A DNA stretch of 64,000 nucleotides from an uncultured Lachnospiraceae bacterium (GTDB lineage Bacteria > Bacillota > Clostridia > Lachnospirales > Lachnospiraceae). The DNA is taken from assembly GCA_905234245.1 (NCBI GenBank), contig CAJOGN010000032.1:1-64000 (forward strand), written 5' to 3'. The notes beneath the pieces are model-generated. The model had not been told where the DNA came from. It was given only the letters and a program-made list of their open reading frames with translations, and did not search any database. Shown piece by piece: positions 1 to 10,233 of the stretch. The number at the start of each line of letters is the position of its first letter. Positions within the stretch are counted from its first letter, which is position 1. A program made the translations under genes and the position numbers.

Positions 1-15
1 GTGTGCATAGAAAAA

Positions 16-45
16 ATACCTACACTTCACTCGAAATGTAGGTAT
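16..45 (-). terminator. Rho-independent terminator-like hairpin
   Basis: Minus strand atacctaca-tttcgagtgaag-tgtaggtat followed by TTTTTT. Confidence 0.7.
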
Positions 46-208
46 AATCTGTACTCATTTTTAGATATTTCGCCTGTCTACTTGACAGGGGGCATATCAT
101 TGTGGACATGGGCGGTTATTTTTGTGTCTTGGAATCATGCTTTCCATGCATGTACCCAAGACTATACAAAGTCGCACACAGTCCGAAGACTGCGATTAGG
201 TCACTTAA
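16..208 (-). ncRNA. Candidate structured RNA or riboswitch-like leader (class unknown)
   Basis: Minus strand has consecutive hairpins: CAGTC-TTCG-GACTG (UUCG tetraloop), GTCTTGG..CATGC-loop-GCATG..CCAAGAC, CTGTC-AAGTA-GACAG, then a terminator. No convincing ORF. Confidence 0.35.
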
Positions 209-209
209 A

Positions 210-233
210 AGAGCTCGGCAAATGCCGAGCTCT
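210..233 (-). terminator. Rho-independent terminator downstream of dhaKL
   Basis: GAGCTCGGCA-tt-TGCCGAGCTC hairpin followed by TTTT on the minus strand. Confidence 0.75.
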
Positions 234-272
234 TACTATTTATGTAGCTATTAAATCTAACTAGCTCTCAGA

Positions 273-2024
273 TTACTGTACTAACTCTCCAAGCTTAGTG
301 AAAATCTCACCAAGAGCGAAAGCACCTGCATCAGGATAACCAATTGATCTCTCACCAACTGTACCTGCGCGACCCATGTGAGCTACGTGCTCTGCTGTAG
401 CTGCAGCACCATCAACTGCCTTCTTAGCAGCTCTCTCGAAGGATGTCTTCATATCACAACCTTCTGAAGCACAAGCGCTCCACTCGTCTGCGCATGGAAC
501 AAGAGCATCAATTAATGTCTTATCTCCTACAACAGCTCCACGACCAAATGATCTCTCACCTGTAGCCTGAACACCCTTAACAGCAGCCTGAAGAAGGTCA
601 GCCATATCCTGAACGCCTAGTTCCTTCTTACCTTCTGTAGACTTACCAGCTGAACGGAATGCTGAACCCCAGATAGGACCTGAAGCACCACCACAGTTCT
701 CCATGATAATCATAGATAATGCACCGATGAAATCTCCGATGTCCTTATTGTTGTTAGCGTTAACTTCTTTCCACTCTCTCTTAACCTGTCTGAATCCCTT
801 GGCAACAGACTGACCGAAGTCACCATCACCAGCATGAGAATCAAGCTCACACCAAGGCTGCTCGCTCTCGATAATAATCTCAGCCATCTTATCAACTAAG
901 AATACTACTGCATCCTGGCTAATTGTTGCGCCATTAGGAACTGATGACATCTTAGATGTGTCAGCTGTAAATGATACGTTAGTGTTATCTTCAGCACCGA
1001 ATTTAATCTCAGAATATGTAGGAGCATCAACTGGTCCTGTTACTCTGAATCCAGGAGCTTCTGAAACAGCATTTAACATCTCCTTGAGCTCGTCATCCAT
1101 CTTAAGAAGTGATACAGATGCACCAAGCATATCGATTGATGTCATGAAGTTACCAACGAATACTCTAAATGTCTTAACGCCCTTGTCAGCTAATACTTTA
1201 GCTACTGCATTGTTGAACAGATATAACTCTTGAAGTGGTGTAGAACCGAATCCGTTAATAAGAACAGATACTTCCTCACCGTTAAGCTTAAGCTCATCAA
1301 GTAATGCAGGAACGATTCTCTCTGCTAACTCGTCAGCTGTAGCAATCTTCTCTCTCTTGATACCTGGCTCACCATGGATACCAACACCGAACTCCATCTC
1401 ACCTTCTGAGATGTCAAATGTAGGTTTTCCAGCTGCAGGTACTGTACATGATGAAAATGCGAATCCAAGTGAACGAACATTATCAGCAGCCTTCTGACCA
1501 ATTCTCTTAACCTCAGCTAGGTCCTTGCCCATCTCAGCAGCTGCACCAGCACATTTGTGAACGAACACTGTACCAGCAACACCACGACGACCTACTGTAT
1601 ATAAACTATCCTGAACAGCGATATCATCTTCTACCTTAACATAATCAACCTTAAGTCCGTCCTCTTCTGCTAATGCAGCGGCGTTCTTGAAGTTCATCAT
1701 ATCACCGGAATAGTTCTTGATTACCATTAATGTACCCTTATCAGAAGCGATAGCCTTAAGAGCCTGATATACCTGAACCTGTGAAGGTGAAGCAAATACA
1801 TCACCACATACAGCAGCATCAAGCATACCTTTTCCCACATAACCAGCATGTGCAGGCTCATGTCCTGAACCACCACCGGATACAAGAGATACCTTGTTCT
1901 TGTTGATGTCTTTCTTCTTAATAATCTTATACTTCTGGATGAATTCCAAATCGGGATGTGCATTAGCAATACCGTTACACATCTCCATAACAACTGTCTC
2001 AGGTCTGTTAATTATCTTTTGCAT
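273..2024 (-). CDS. dhaK: Dihydroxyacetone kinase, fused DhaK-DhaL domains
   Basis: SLVSGGGSGHEPAHAGYVGKGMLDAAVCGDVFASP (DhaK) and DSHAGDGDFGQSVAKGF (DhaL). Start chosen at MQKIINRPE, which has an AAGGAG RBS; the longer ORF begins at 2054. Confidence 0.95.
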   Translation of the reverse strand: MQKIINRPETVVMEMCNGIANAHPDLEFIQKYKIIKKKDINKNKVSLVSGGGSGHEPAHAGYVGKGMLDAAVCGDVFASPSQVQVYQALKAIASDKGTLMVIKNYSGDMMNFKNAAALAEEDGLKVDYVKVEDDIAVQDSLYTVGRRGVAGTVFVHKCAGAAAEMGKDLAEVKRIGQKAADNVRSLGFAFSSCTVPAAGKPTFDISEGEMEFGVGIHGEPGIKREKIATADELAERIVPALLDELKLNGEEVSVLINGFGSTPLQELYLFNNAVAKVLADKGVKTFRVFVGNFMTSIDMLGASVSLLKMDDELKEMLNAVSEAPGFRVTGPVDAPTYSEIKFGAEDNTNVSFTADTSKMSSVPNGATISQDAVVFLVDKMAEIIIESEQPWCELDSHAGDGDFGQSVAKGFRQVKREWKEVNANNNKDIGDFIGALSMIIMENCGGASGPIWGSAFRSAGKSTEGKKELGVQDMADLLQAAVKGVQATGERSFGRGAVVGDKTLIDALVPCADEWSACASEGCDMKTSFERAAKKAVDGAAATAEHVAHMGRAGTVGERSIGYPDAGAFALGEIFTKLGELVQ

Positions 2025-2054
2025 ATAAATCTTCTCCTTCTTTAAAAAATTCAC

Positions 2055-2090
2055 GAAAACCGAACGAATGTCACCACTCGTTCGGTTTTC
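2055..2090 (-). terminator. Intercistronic hairpin between gldA and dhaKL
   Basis: GAAAACCGAACGA-loop-TCGTTCGGTTTTC, 13-bp stem in the 80-bp gap. Confidence 0.55.
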
Positions 2091-2107
2091 AAAAAAGTCA
2101 TATTATC

Positions 2108-3253
2108 TTACCAAGTTTTGATTTCCTTCTTACGTGCAGCACCAATCTGTGAAGCAACCTTAATAGCAGATGCTGTAGCCTGTGGTGTAACAGGGAATGG
2201 CATGTTGTGAATTGACTCATCAGGGATACATGCCTTCTCAGCAACCTTAAGAAGTAATTCATCATCAACATCCTCAGACTTCATATCAGCAAGAGATACA
2301 GGAAGTCCTACTGCGATACAGAAATCGATAACTTCAAGAAGCTCTTCCTTAGGAGCATTCTCTAATACTAATTGACAGATTGTACAGAATGCAACCATCT
2401 CACCATGGAAGAAGTCATGATGTGCAGGAAGAAGTGTCATACCATCAACGATAGCATGTGCAGCTGCAAGTCCGCTGGACTCGAATCCAAGACCTGAAAG
2501 TAAGATGTTAGTCTCAACAATCTTCTCGAAGGCAGGTGTAATCTGCTCATTATCACAAGCAACCTTAGCAAGAACACCATATTTCTTAAGGTTCTCATAG
2601 CAAAGAGTAGCCAGTGCATAAGAAGCATCTGTACCATAACCTAACATTGTTCCTTCTGCTCTGTTAGCTCCGCAAGGAAGTCCTGCATTAACATTAGAGC
2701 ATGAACGAACATTAGCACGAGCCTCGAAGAATGTTGCAAGTGCATCACCCATACCACTTACCAAGAAACGTGTAGGTGCTGTAACAATAACGTTAGTATC
2801 AATCATAACTACGCTTGGATTCTGCTTGAAGTAAGCATAATCCTCAAACTCATGATCATCTGTGTATACAACGGCTGAGTGAGATGTAGGAGCATCTGTT
2901 GCAGCAATTGTAGGACAGATAATAAGGTTAGTTCCGGCAGCAACGCACTTAGATGTGTCGATAGCCTTACCACCACCAAGACCGATTGTACATGTACATC
3001 CGGCTTCTTTAGCTTGTGCCTGCAACTTAGTAATTACGCTCCTGCAGCACTCGCCTTCGAATCCTTCAGCATATACTAACTCAATGCCCCATTTCTTCTG
3101 AGTCTCTTCTAACTTATCCTTAACAAGATTAAGTGCAAATGGATCACCGATAAGTAATGCCTTGTCACCAAATGTCTTAACGAAATATCCTAAGTTCAAT
3201 AATTCGTCTTCGCCCTGTACGTACTTTGTTGGTGTAATAAACGCTTTTCTCAT
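2108..3253 (-). CDS. gldA: Glycerol dehydrogenase (iron-containing alcohol dehydrogenase family)
   Basis: GLGGGKAIDTSKCVA, PTIAATDAPTSHSAVVYT, HGEMVAFCT motifs; 381 aa. Confidence 0.92.
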   Translation of the reverse strand: MRKAFITPTKYVQGEDELLNLGYFVKTFGDKALLIGDPFALNLVKDKLEETQKKWGIELVYAEGFEGECCRSVITKLQAQAKEAGCTCTIGLGGGKAIDTSKCVAAGTNLIICPTIAATDAPTSHSAVVYTDDHEFEDYAYFKQNPSVVMIDTNVIVTAPTRFLVSGMGDALATFFEARANVRSCSNVNAGLPCGANRAEGTMLGYGTDASYALATLCYENLKKYGVLAKVACDNEQITPAFEKIVETNILLSGLGFESSGLAAAHAIVDGMTLLPAHHDFFHGEMVAFCTICQLVLENAPKEELLEVIDFCIAVGLPVSLADMKSEDVDDELLLKVAEKACIPDESIHNMPFPVTPQATASAIKVASQIGAARKKEIKTW

Positions 3254-3324
3254 ACCTAAAAATCTCCTTTACATTATATTATTTTTCTTCCCTAATAAAG
3301 GGCGCGTCTTATTCGCATACATCT

Positions 3325-3352
3325 ATTATAGCAAATCGAAAATAATATTCAA
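3325..3352 (-). promoter_or_regulatory. SigmaA-type promoter for the gldA-dhaKL operon
   Basis: Minus strand TTGAAT-16 nt-TATAAT, about 75 nt upstream of the gldA start. Confidence 0.55.
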
Positions 3353-3423
3353 TAGTCACAATTATTAAAATAAAATATTATACAATATTATATAATTTGA
3401 CGATAAAATATTTTCACGAAAAT

Positions 3424-3458
3424 AGCCCCACGCTCATACAGAAAATCGCGTTGGGGCT
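3424..3458. repeat. Conserved-core hairpin, family 1, copy 1
   Basis: agcccca-[CGCTCATACAGAAAATCGCGT]-tggggct followed by TTTTT on the plus strand. Confidence 0.8.
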
Positions 3459-3488
3459 TTTTCGTAAAAATATTTTGCCTAGTTTATA

Positions 3489-5363
3489 TTATGTTGGATT
3501 GTAAGTGTTGACCATTTTCTTTACGAATAGACGTATGTCTGCGTTCTCGCGGATGATGGTGTCGTAGCTGTCCTCGAGTTCCTTAAGGAAGGCTTCTTCG
3601 TCGAAGTCGATTGGGTGGCCGATGTGTATGAGTTCATTCTCGGTACTCTGGGTGCCCTCTTCATCCATAAGGAGCTCTTCGTATAGCTTCTCCCCTGGGC
3701 GAAGGCCGGTGTAGACAATCTCGATGTCGCGATCTGGAACATAGCCAGAGAGACGAATCAGGTTACGTGCCATATCATCAATCTTAACTGGCTCTCCCAT
3801 GTCGAGAACGAATATCTCGCCACCCTTAGCCATGGAGCCTGCCATAAGCACAAGCATAACCGCTTCAGGTATGGTCATAAAGTATCGCACAATGTCCTTG
3901 TGGGTTACTGTAACAGGTCCTCCTGCAGCAATCTGCTTCTCGAACAGAGGAATAACACTTCCGTTAGAACCAAGCACATTTCCAAAGCGAACAGCAACAA
4001 ATTCTGTCTTAGAACGGGCGTTGTATGCCTGCACAATCATCTCACACATTCTCTTGGATGCGCCCATAACATTAGTCGGATTAACAGCCTTATCCGTAGA
4101 GATAAGCACCATTCGCTTAACACCATAAGCGTCGCACATCTTAGACAGCTTCAGTGTGCCATAGACGTTGTTCTTAATAGCCTCACTAGGACTGTCCTCC
4201 ATAAGAGGCACATGCTTATGAGCCGCCGCATGGAACACAATCTCAGGCTTGTATGTACTGAATATATAATCCATCCTGTTGGTGTTACGAACAGAAGCAA
4301 TCAGCGTCACCAGGTTAAGCTCAGGATGCGTCACCTTAAGCTCCTGCTGAATATCGTAGGCATTGTTCTCGTATATCTCAACAATCACAAGCATAGATGG
4401 CTTATAATCCGCAATCTGCCTGCACAGCTCGGAGCCGATACTACCACCGCCACCAGTAACCATAACAACCTTGCCTGTTACGTACTCAGCGATTCTGTCA
4501 TTTTCCACCTCAATCTCGTCACGACCAAGAAGGTCCTCAATAGAGACATTACGAAGCTTACGGACAGATACCTCATCGTTAATAATCTGATACATTCCTG
4601 GCAGAGCCTTGATTCGGCATGACGTATCAGAGCACAGGTCAACAATTGCCTTAAGCTCTTTACGAGGAAGTGATGGGATGGCAATGAAAATGTCTGTTAT
4701 AGCGTATTTGTCAACAGCCCACGGAATATCCTCACGTGTACCAACAATCTTAACACCCTGCATATACTTCTTGACCTTAGTAGGATCATCATCAATAACG
4801 CATACAACCTTGCCATTAAGATACTGACTGCTCTTAATCTCGCGAAGGATGGCATTGCCTGCTTCTCCAGCGCCTACAAGAAGAACACGATTCTCCCTAT
4901 CCACCTTGTAGCTTCTAGACATACGCCTAATCACTCTGTATAGAAATCGGATGCCACCAACAAGAACAATTAGCGTCACAACCTCTAAGAGCCAGAAGCT
5001 TCTTGGCATAACGTAAGGACTCATAGAGAAGAACATTATATTCATTCCTACGAAATGTTCAAGTTCCGCCACAAAACACGCAATAATAATTCGCACCATT
5101 TCATTAATTGACGCGAACTCCCACAAGCTGTTATACATATGAAACAGGGAAAATATTATAAGGCAAAGCACAATATGTATAGGAAGATAGTAAAGAAAAT
5201 TGTTAAGATACCTTTCGTCTATCTGCGTAAAATGAAAATCAAAACGCAACAAGAGCGCCGCCATTCCAGCGACGCCAATACATATAATATCAAGCAATAT
5301 AAGAAAGATTCGTCTAATCCAAACCTGTTTTTTCTCTTTATTCATCTTCTTAACGCTATCCAC
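3489..5363 (-). CDS. Membrane-bound nucleoside-diphosphate-sugar epimerase/dehydratase (CapD/PglF-like)
   Basis: N-terminal TM helices, LLVGAGEAGNAI and VMVTGGGGSIGSELCRQI Rossmann motifs. Confidence 0.92.
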   Translation of the reverse strand: MDSVKKMNKEKKQVWIRRIFLILLDIICIGVAGMAALLLRFDFHFTQIDERYLNNFLYYLPIHIVLCLIIFSLFHMYNSLWEFASINEMVRIIIACFVAELEHFVGMNIMFFSMSPYVMPRSFWLLEVVTLIVLVGGIRFLYRVIRRMSRSYKVDRENRVLLVGAGEAGNAILREIKSSQYLNGKVVCVIDDDPTKVKKYMQGVKIVGTREDIPWAVDKYAITDIFIAIPSLPRKELKAIVDLCSDTSCRIKALPGMYQIINDEVSVRKLRNVSIEDLLGRDEIEVENDRIAEYVTGKVVMVTGGGGSIGSELCRQIADYKPSMLVIVEIYENNAYDIQQELKVTHPELNLVTLIASVRNTNRMDYIFSTYKPEIVFHAAAHKHVPLMEDSPSEAIKNNVYGTLKLSKMCDAYGVKRMVLISTDKAVNPTNVMGASKRMCEMIVQAYNARSKTEFVAVRFGNVLGSNGSVIPLFEKQIAAGGPVTVTHKDIVRYFMTIPEAVMLVLMAGSMAKGGEIFVLDMGEPVKIDDMARNLIRLSGYVPDRDIEIVYTGLRPGEKLYEELLMDEEGTQSTENELIHIGHPIDFDEEAFLKELEDSYDTIIRENADIRLFVKKMVNTYNPT

Positions 5364-5386
5364 TTCGTATACCTAACCTCTAACTA

Positions 5387-6874
5387 TTATTCAATAACTA
5401 CTCCACCTACTGCATCAATCTCATGTTGGTTAAATGTTGTGAATTCCTGGCAAATGTTATTAAAGGATGAAGTGCCAATTCCTTCAACAACAAGAACTGC
5501 CTTGGCCTCATCTGCCTTTACCAGTGAATTCTGATCAACGCATACGTTGTCTCCAAACTCAACTGATATGCCTTCTTTGCCCAGTCCATTAATTAGGACA
5601 TCTCTTGTGGCATTCTCAAGAGCATCCACCTTAGTTCCCGTAACATATATTCTGTCAAGTTCCTTACCTTTAAGAAGAAGACTTATATTAGTCATAAAAT
5701 GCTCTATAGATTCTTCAGCTGTATTATTCCTCTTGTTCTTATAACGCATCTTATAGAGCCATGCATCAATGCCCTTGTAATGCTTCTCTTTCCTAATGAT
5801 GTAGAGACTGCGAATACCGAACACATCCTTAAGCTCTGCTGCACTATTAAGCTTGCCACCAAGAATGTCAATAAGAGCAACAATTACTGCAACTACAAGG
5901 ATACCGATTATGAATCCAAGCACTGCATACTTAATGCTAAATGATGGCTTAGTTAAAGTCTCACTACTACTTGTGTCAGATGCAGTGCTTGTGGCATTAG
6001 CATTTGACATATTGGTAGAAGTCTCGTCTGCATCAAGAGCAACAAGATTGTTGTATGCTGTAAGCTGTGCATCCTTCAAGTTCTTCTTGTTAGTATCAAC
6101 AGCTGTCTTGGAAGTTGTAAGTCGACTCTTGGCCTCCTTCTGCTTTGTAAGTAAATCGCCATCAACGCGAGTTGTCTGATACTCACCCATTACAACAATG
6201 TTGTGAGAGCCAATATCACTGGCAATCTTATCTGAATTAGCTGCAAATGTATCTCTAACCACTCCTGCTAATCTCTCGCGAAGGGCAGCATCTGGAGCGA
6301 TAACATTAACCTTGATAGTACTCTCAACATAGTCAGCACTAATCATTTCCTGAAGCTGTGATACGGTATATGTATTGCCTTCAAGGCGAGCCGCATTCTC
6401 CGCAACAGTACCATCATTTACAAGGCTACAATAAGCTGCCAGCACAGAATTAGTGTAGCTTTCCTTGTTCACACCGTTAGCATCATTAACATATCCCGAA
6501 TCAAGATAGTAGTCGAGATTATATACCTGTTCATTATAGGCGTCTATCTGCATTACAGGTGATGTATTAAGATAATTAAATGCGTCATTATAGTCCTTGG
6601 TGGAGATAACAGCCATTTCAACTGCAGCCTTCTCATCCGCCTTAAGATTCTTAGTAAGTAAAGCCTTCTGCTCCTCCTTGGACATAGTATTCTTAACAGT
6701 CTGAACCTCTTCCTGCTTATTAAGAGACTCATTGTAAGAACTAAGGTCCTTATAATACTTTACTCCTGGCACCAAAAATGCGCACACAAGGGCTGCCACC
6801 AGACACCAGCGCCAGGCAAATGCTATCTTCCATAACAGATTGATGAGATCAATCTCACGTTCTCTATACTCCAT
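5387..6874 (-). CDS. Chain-length determinant (Wzz-like) protein
   Basis: TM helices near both ends of a coiled periplasmic-type region; start MEYREREIDLINLLWKIAFAWRW; adjacent to polysaccharide genes. Confidence 0.75.
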   Translation of the reverse strand: MEYREREIDLINLLWKIAFAWRWCLVAALVCAFLVPGVKYYKDLSSYNESLNKQEEVQTVKNTMSKEEQKALLTKNLKADEKAAVEMAVISTKDYNDAFNYLNTSPVMQIDAYNEQVYNLDYYLDSGYVNDANGVNKESYTNSVLAAYCSLVNDGTVAENAARLEGNTYTVSQLQEMISADYVESTIKVNVIAPDAALRERLAGVVRDTFAANSDKIASDIGSHNIVVMGEYQTTRVDGDLLTKQKEAKSRLTTSKTAVDTNKKNLKDAQLTAYNNLVALDADETSTNMSNANATSTASDTSSSETLTKPSFSIKYAVLGFIIGILVVAVIVALIDILGGKLNSAAELKDVFGIRSLYIIRKEKHYKGIDAWLYKMRYKNKRNNTAEESIEHFMTNISLLLKGKELDRIYVTGTKVDALENATRDVLINGLGKEGISVEFGDNVCVDQNSLVKADEAKAVLVVEGIGTSSFNNICQEFTTFNQHEIDAVGGVVIE

Positions 6875-6901
6875 CTTAACTCCTCTATCACTTAATCTAA
6901 A

Positions 6902-9025
6902 CTACGCTCTCTTCTTGCGTCTAAGTTCTGTCCATCCTGCTGCCATTCCAAGACCAAGGAATGTCCAGAAGGTTGGCGAATGAACAATCATGGAATCTCC
7001 TGGGATTCCTGCAACTAAGAATACAGTAACTGCAGCTGTACATGCGATTGCAATTCTTCTGTTGGCAGGATCAGTGATACCACCTTCCTTAACAACTAGT
7101 CCCTTGATTATCATTACATAATACAATACAAAGAACACAAGCATACATAGTAGGAATGGTAATCCTTCTTCAACCCAGTACTGCATATATAAATCATGAG
7201 GCTTAACATCATAATTAGTTGAGCCATTCATTCTCTCAATATAATTATTCTGTGGAAATGCTGTTATAAACAATCCACTACCACATCCTATGAAGAGATA
7301 ATCCTTAAGTATTGGAAGTGTCTTATTCCAGATTGTACCTCTACTCGAGAATAGTTTGTCAGGGAATACATGAGCATTTGCAATATCAGTTCCATCATTC
7401 TGAACGAATCTGCCATAAGGGTTAGTGAAGTAGTATTCGCCACTCTTATCAACCTCATTACTTACGGCAAATGTTAAACTCTCGCCCTGTTTACCAACTA
7501 GTATTCCGCGAACAGCCTTGCTACCTTCACCTTGGCTAACAGCAGTCTCATATATCTTAAGGCCATTCTTACCTATATCCTTCTTAGAATATTCAATGTA
7601 CTGTGGCTGCTTACCTTCTGCCGCATGATATGTCCCATTAATAGGACTGCCATCTGCATTCTTAAGATCAACCTTAAGAGTGTTATTGTCATAAGAATAT
7701 GCCACCGTGTATTCCTTACCATCTAAGTCAAAGTATACTCCATCTGACTTAGGTGTTATATGATGAATTCTGTAGCTTGCCTCAGCATTACTATCTGCTG
7801 CATCAATACCACTAACTACATAGTTGCGAAGCTGCGGAACTGCAAATACAGCTACAATAGCAACTACAATTACACCTGCAACAATAGCCAATCTCTTCTT
7901 ACTCTTAACAGAGACAAGAATAGCAAGAACTATAATTCCACCGATAAATCCAAGTCGTCCACCGTCAGAGCCTGCTGCAAACATATCGAACAATGTAAGG
8001 ATAAGTAATGCAGCCCTTACAATCTTCTCCTTAGGATTTTTACTCATGGTGAACATAATTAAGAATATCATTGCCCACATAGCAAAGAATGTTGATACAT
8101 AATCAATATTGTGAAGAGTTGTATATTCACCTGTTCCAACTGTTATTGATGCTCCCGGTTGTCTGTATTCACTTGATGCAAATAAAAATTTACCGAACTC
8201 AGTTTTGAATAAATCAAGATTGAACACCTGGAAGAATCCGATTATGGAGATAATCAGGAAACCAGGCAGGGATGCACGATATACAAACTGCATATCCCTG
8301 TATATTGAGTCGGATTGAGAGAATAATATGAAGGTGTATATCATAACTATAAAGTAGGATAGTGTTACAAATATACTTTCAAAATTCTCGAATCCTCCTA
8401 ATAACAGAAGTGGCTTGTTGCTTGCAAATATTCCAGATATAAGCACGAATAATACTGCTATTCCAATCACATAGAATGGAACAGACTTCATTCTCTTGAA
8501 CACATTGCGCTTACCATTAAAGAACCATATTAGCATTATAAATAACGTAAATACTGCTACAACAAGGAAGACTATAGCCTTAATCTTAAGGAATACATCA
8601 ACCTGTGTCGCATTATCAGCTGCAACCCACTCATAATCTTCTAAGAAGGTACTATATGTTAGCGTACGCATCAGAAGTGGAATATATCCAAGCACGATAA
8701 TAATAGGAATATATGTCATAAAATATTCCTTAGGCTTCCTGGCAAATTCTACATTTAAAAAGAAGGGCGTCTTCTTCTCTCGCTCTTCCTTCCTAGTTGT
8801 ATAGGTATTATTAGTTTCTGTCGTATGTTGGGAAGTATTATTCTCAACCTTGTCTTGCGAATTATTAGTTGTATTATTAGATGCATCAGCGCTGGTAGTT
8901 TCAGCTGCCTTAGCAGCCTCTTCGGCTTCATTTACCTTAGCAGTATTCTGAGCCTTGCTACTATTTTGCTGTGCGTTATTTTTCTTCTGTTGTGCCTTTT
9001 TCTTTTTTCTAGAACTCTTAGCCAT
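6902..9025 (-). CDS. O-antigen ligase/polymerase family membrane protein
   Basis: Multiple TM segments, ...SDGGRLGFIGGI..., ...VKPHDLYMQYWVEEGLPFLL... ligase signature; Lys/Ala/Asn-rich cytoplasmic N-terminus. Confidence 0.8.
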   Translation of the reverse strand: MAKSSRKKKKAQQKKNNAQQNSSKAQNTAKVNEAEEAAKAAETTSADASNNTTNNSQDKVENNTSQHTTETNNTYTTRKEEREKKTPFFLNVEFARKPKEYFMTYIPIIIVLGYIPLLMRTLTYSTFLEDYEWVAADNATQVDVFLKIKAIVFLVVAVFTLFIMLIWFFNGKRNVFKRMKSVPFYVIGIAVLFVLISGIFASNKPLLLLGGFENFESIFVTLSYFIVMIYTFILFSQSDSIYRDMQFVYRASLPGFLIISIIGFFQVFNLDLFKTEFGKFLFASSEYRQPGASITVGTGEYTTLHNIDYVSTFFAMWAMIFLIMFTMSKNPKEKIVRAALLILTLFDMFAAGSDGGRLGFIGGIIVLAILVSVKSKKRLAIVAGVIVVAIVAVFAVPQLRNYVVSGIDAADSNAEASYRIHHITPKSDGVYFDLDGKEYTVAYSYDNNTLKVDLKNADGSPINGTYHAAEGKQPQYIEYSKKDIGKNGLKIYETAVSQGEGSKAVRGILVGKQGESLTFAVSNEVDKSGEYYFTNPYGRFVQNDGTDIANAHVFPDKLFSSRGTIWNKTLPILKDYLFIGCGSGLFITAFPQNNYIERMNGSTNYDVKPHDLYMQYWVEEGLPFLLCMLVFFVLYYVMIIKGLVVKEGGITDPANRRIAIACTAAVTVFLVAGIPGDSMIVHSPTFWTFLGLGMAAGWTELRRKKRA

Positions 9026-9110
9026 TTCTACTCACCTTTCTACATACTGAAACTACATTATATCATATATTTGGCGATGTGTATGATTAATTTGAAGATT
9101 ATATAAAAAA

Positions 9111-9139
9111 ACCAGCGACTACATCAAATAGTCACTGGC
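9111..9139 (-). terminator. Rho-independent terminator
   Basis: ccagtgacta/tagtcgctgg hairpin followed by TTTTTTT on the minus strand, downstream of the phosphatase gene. Confidence 0.75.
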
Positions 9140-9169
9140 TAAATAAAACTCTTTATGTATCACCTTAAC

Positions 9170-9814
9170 TCAAAACTTAGCATATTGATCAACGGCATCA
9201 TCAAGATCATAGTAGACCTTATCGTCCGTTATCAACCTTCCAATGCCCTGCTTGCCCTCAATGATATTCACAGCACAGTTATACGGAACATGTCCATGCC
9301 AATAGTCTGATTTATCGTCATATAAAAAATTCAGCATTCCTCTAAGCGCAAACCCGTGGGTTGTAATAAGATATGTCTTGTCATCGTCTTGTAGGAGCAG
9401 CTCCCTAAGAAATCCCTGTGTCCTTTCACATACCTGAGCTATAGTTTCTCCTTTAGGACATCCCGCAAAACGGAATGGATCTGTAAAGAACATTTTTATC
9501 TCATGTTCATCCACTTCACGTTCGCCGGGACGAAACTTTTTCCTTTCCCAGTCACCCATATTAATTTCCTTGAGGCGGTCTTCAAAAAGGATAGGAATAT
9601 CATTTCCGCTCTCTTTTAATATAATCTCAGCGGTCTCTCTGGCCCTGATCAATGGGCTGGATATACAGCAATCGAACTTAATCCCCCTCATACCTTGTCC
9701 TGTTATCATAGCCAATTTTCTTCCATTCTCATTGAGCGGGTCATTCGTCCATCCCTGCAAGTACCCATTCACATTTGCATTGGTTTCACCGTGCCTTACT
9801 ACATATATCAGCAT
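9170..9814 (-). CDS. Histidine phosphatase family protein (phosphoglycerate mutase-like)
   Basis: VVRHGETNANVNGYLQGWTNDPLNENG; SSPLIRARETAE. Confidence 0.92.
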   Translation of the reverse strand: MLIYVVRHGETNANVNGYLQGWTNDPLNENGRKLAMITGQGMRGIKFDCCISSPLIRARETAEIILKESGNDIPILFEDRLKEINMGDWERKKFRPGEREVDEHEIKMFFTDPFRFAGCPKGETIAQVCERTQGFLRELLLQDDDKTYLITTHGFALRGMLNFLYDDKSDYWHGHVPYNCAVNIIEGKQGIGRLITDDKVYYDLDDAVDQYAKF

Positions 9815-9948
9815 TTCTGCCTTTGCTCCTTCATGATGCAGAATGCCTCAAATAAGTCCAGGTCATCCTGATTTGTTATCTTGATATTCAACAGTGATTC
9901 TTTTGAAAAATTTTTTAACTCGTTTAGATATTTATTCCTACTCTCCAT
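9808..9948 (-). pseudogene. C-terminal remnant resembling an IspD/TarI-type cytidylyltransferase
   Basis: 46-aa frame MESRNKYLNELKNFSKESLLNIKITNQDDLDLFEAFCIMKEQRQKC; 'IKIT..DDL.L.EA' resembles the IspD family C-terminus. Stop overlaps the downstream start (ATGCTGA). Confidence 0.5.
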
Positions 9949-10165
9949 ATTCTCTTCTTCCATCCGGATATTCTATGTACGGTTTATTGACACTCTTATC
10001 CTCATCCTTCTCTATATCTTCGAACTCGTTCTTATAATTGAAGGAATAGAACGGTAGCAAAAAATATAGCTCATTCTCAAGCCTTATCTTAATCTTATCC
10101 TGGTCCATTACCTGAGTGTACAGGACATGATACACTTTTTTACCTTCATCTCTCCCCACTAGCAT
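9938..10165 (-). CDS. Hypothetical small acidic protein
   Basis: 75-aa ORF with ATG; ends overlapping the next small frame. No family recognised. Confidence 0.4.
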   Translation of the reverse strand: MLVGRDEGKKVYHVLYTQVMDQDKIKIRLENELYFLLPFYSFNYKNEFEDIEKDEDKSVNKPYIEYPDGRREYGE

Positions 10166-10233
10166 TACTCCTTTATGGATATTTGCATACTAGGATATAA
10201 TAGCTTATAATGCTGATATTATCAACTAACAAA

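Noticed and set aside
1-264. 87-aa plus-strand ORF at the left edge
   Set aside because: It covers consecutive hairpins and two terminators and has no RBS or family resemblance. More likely non-coding RNA.
3900-4622. 240-aa plus-strand ORF antisense to the CapD-like gene
   Set aside because: Fully antisense to a clear coding gene; composition looks like a shadow frame.
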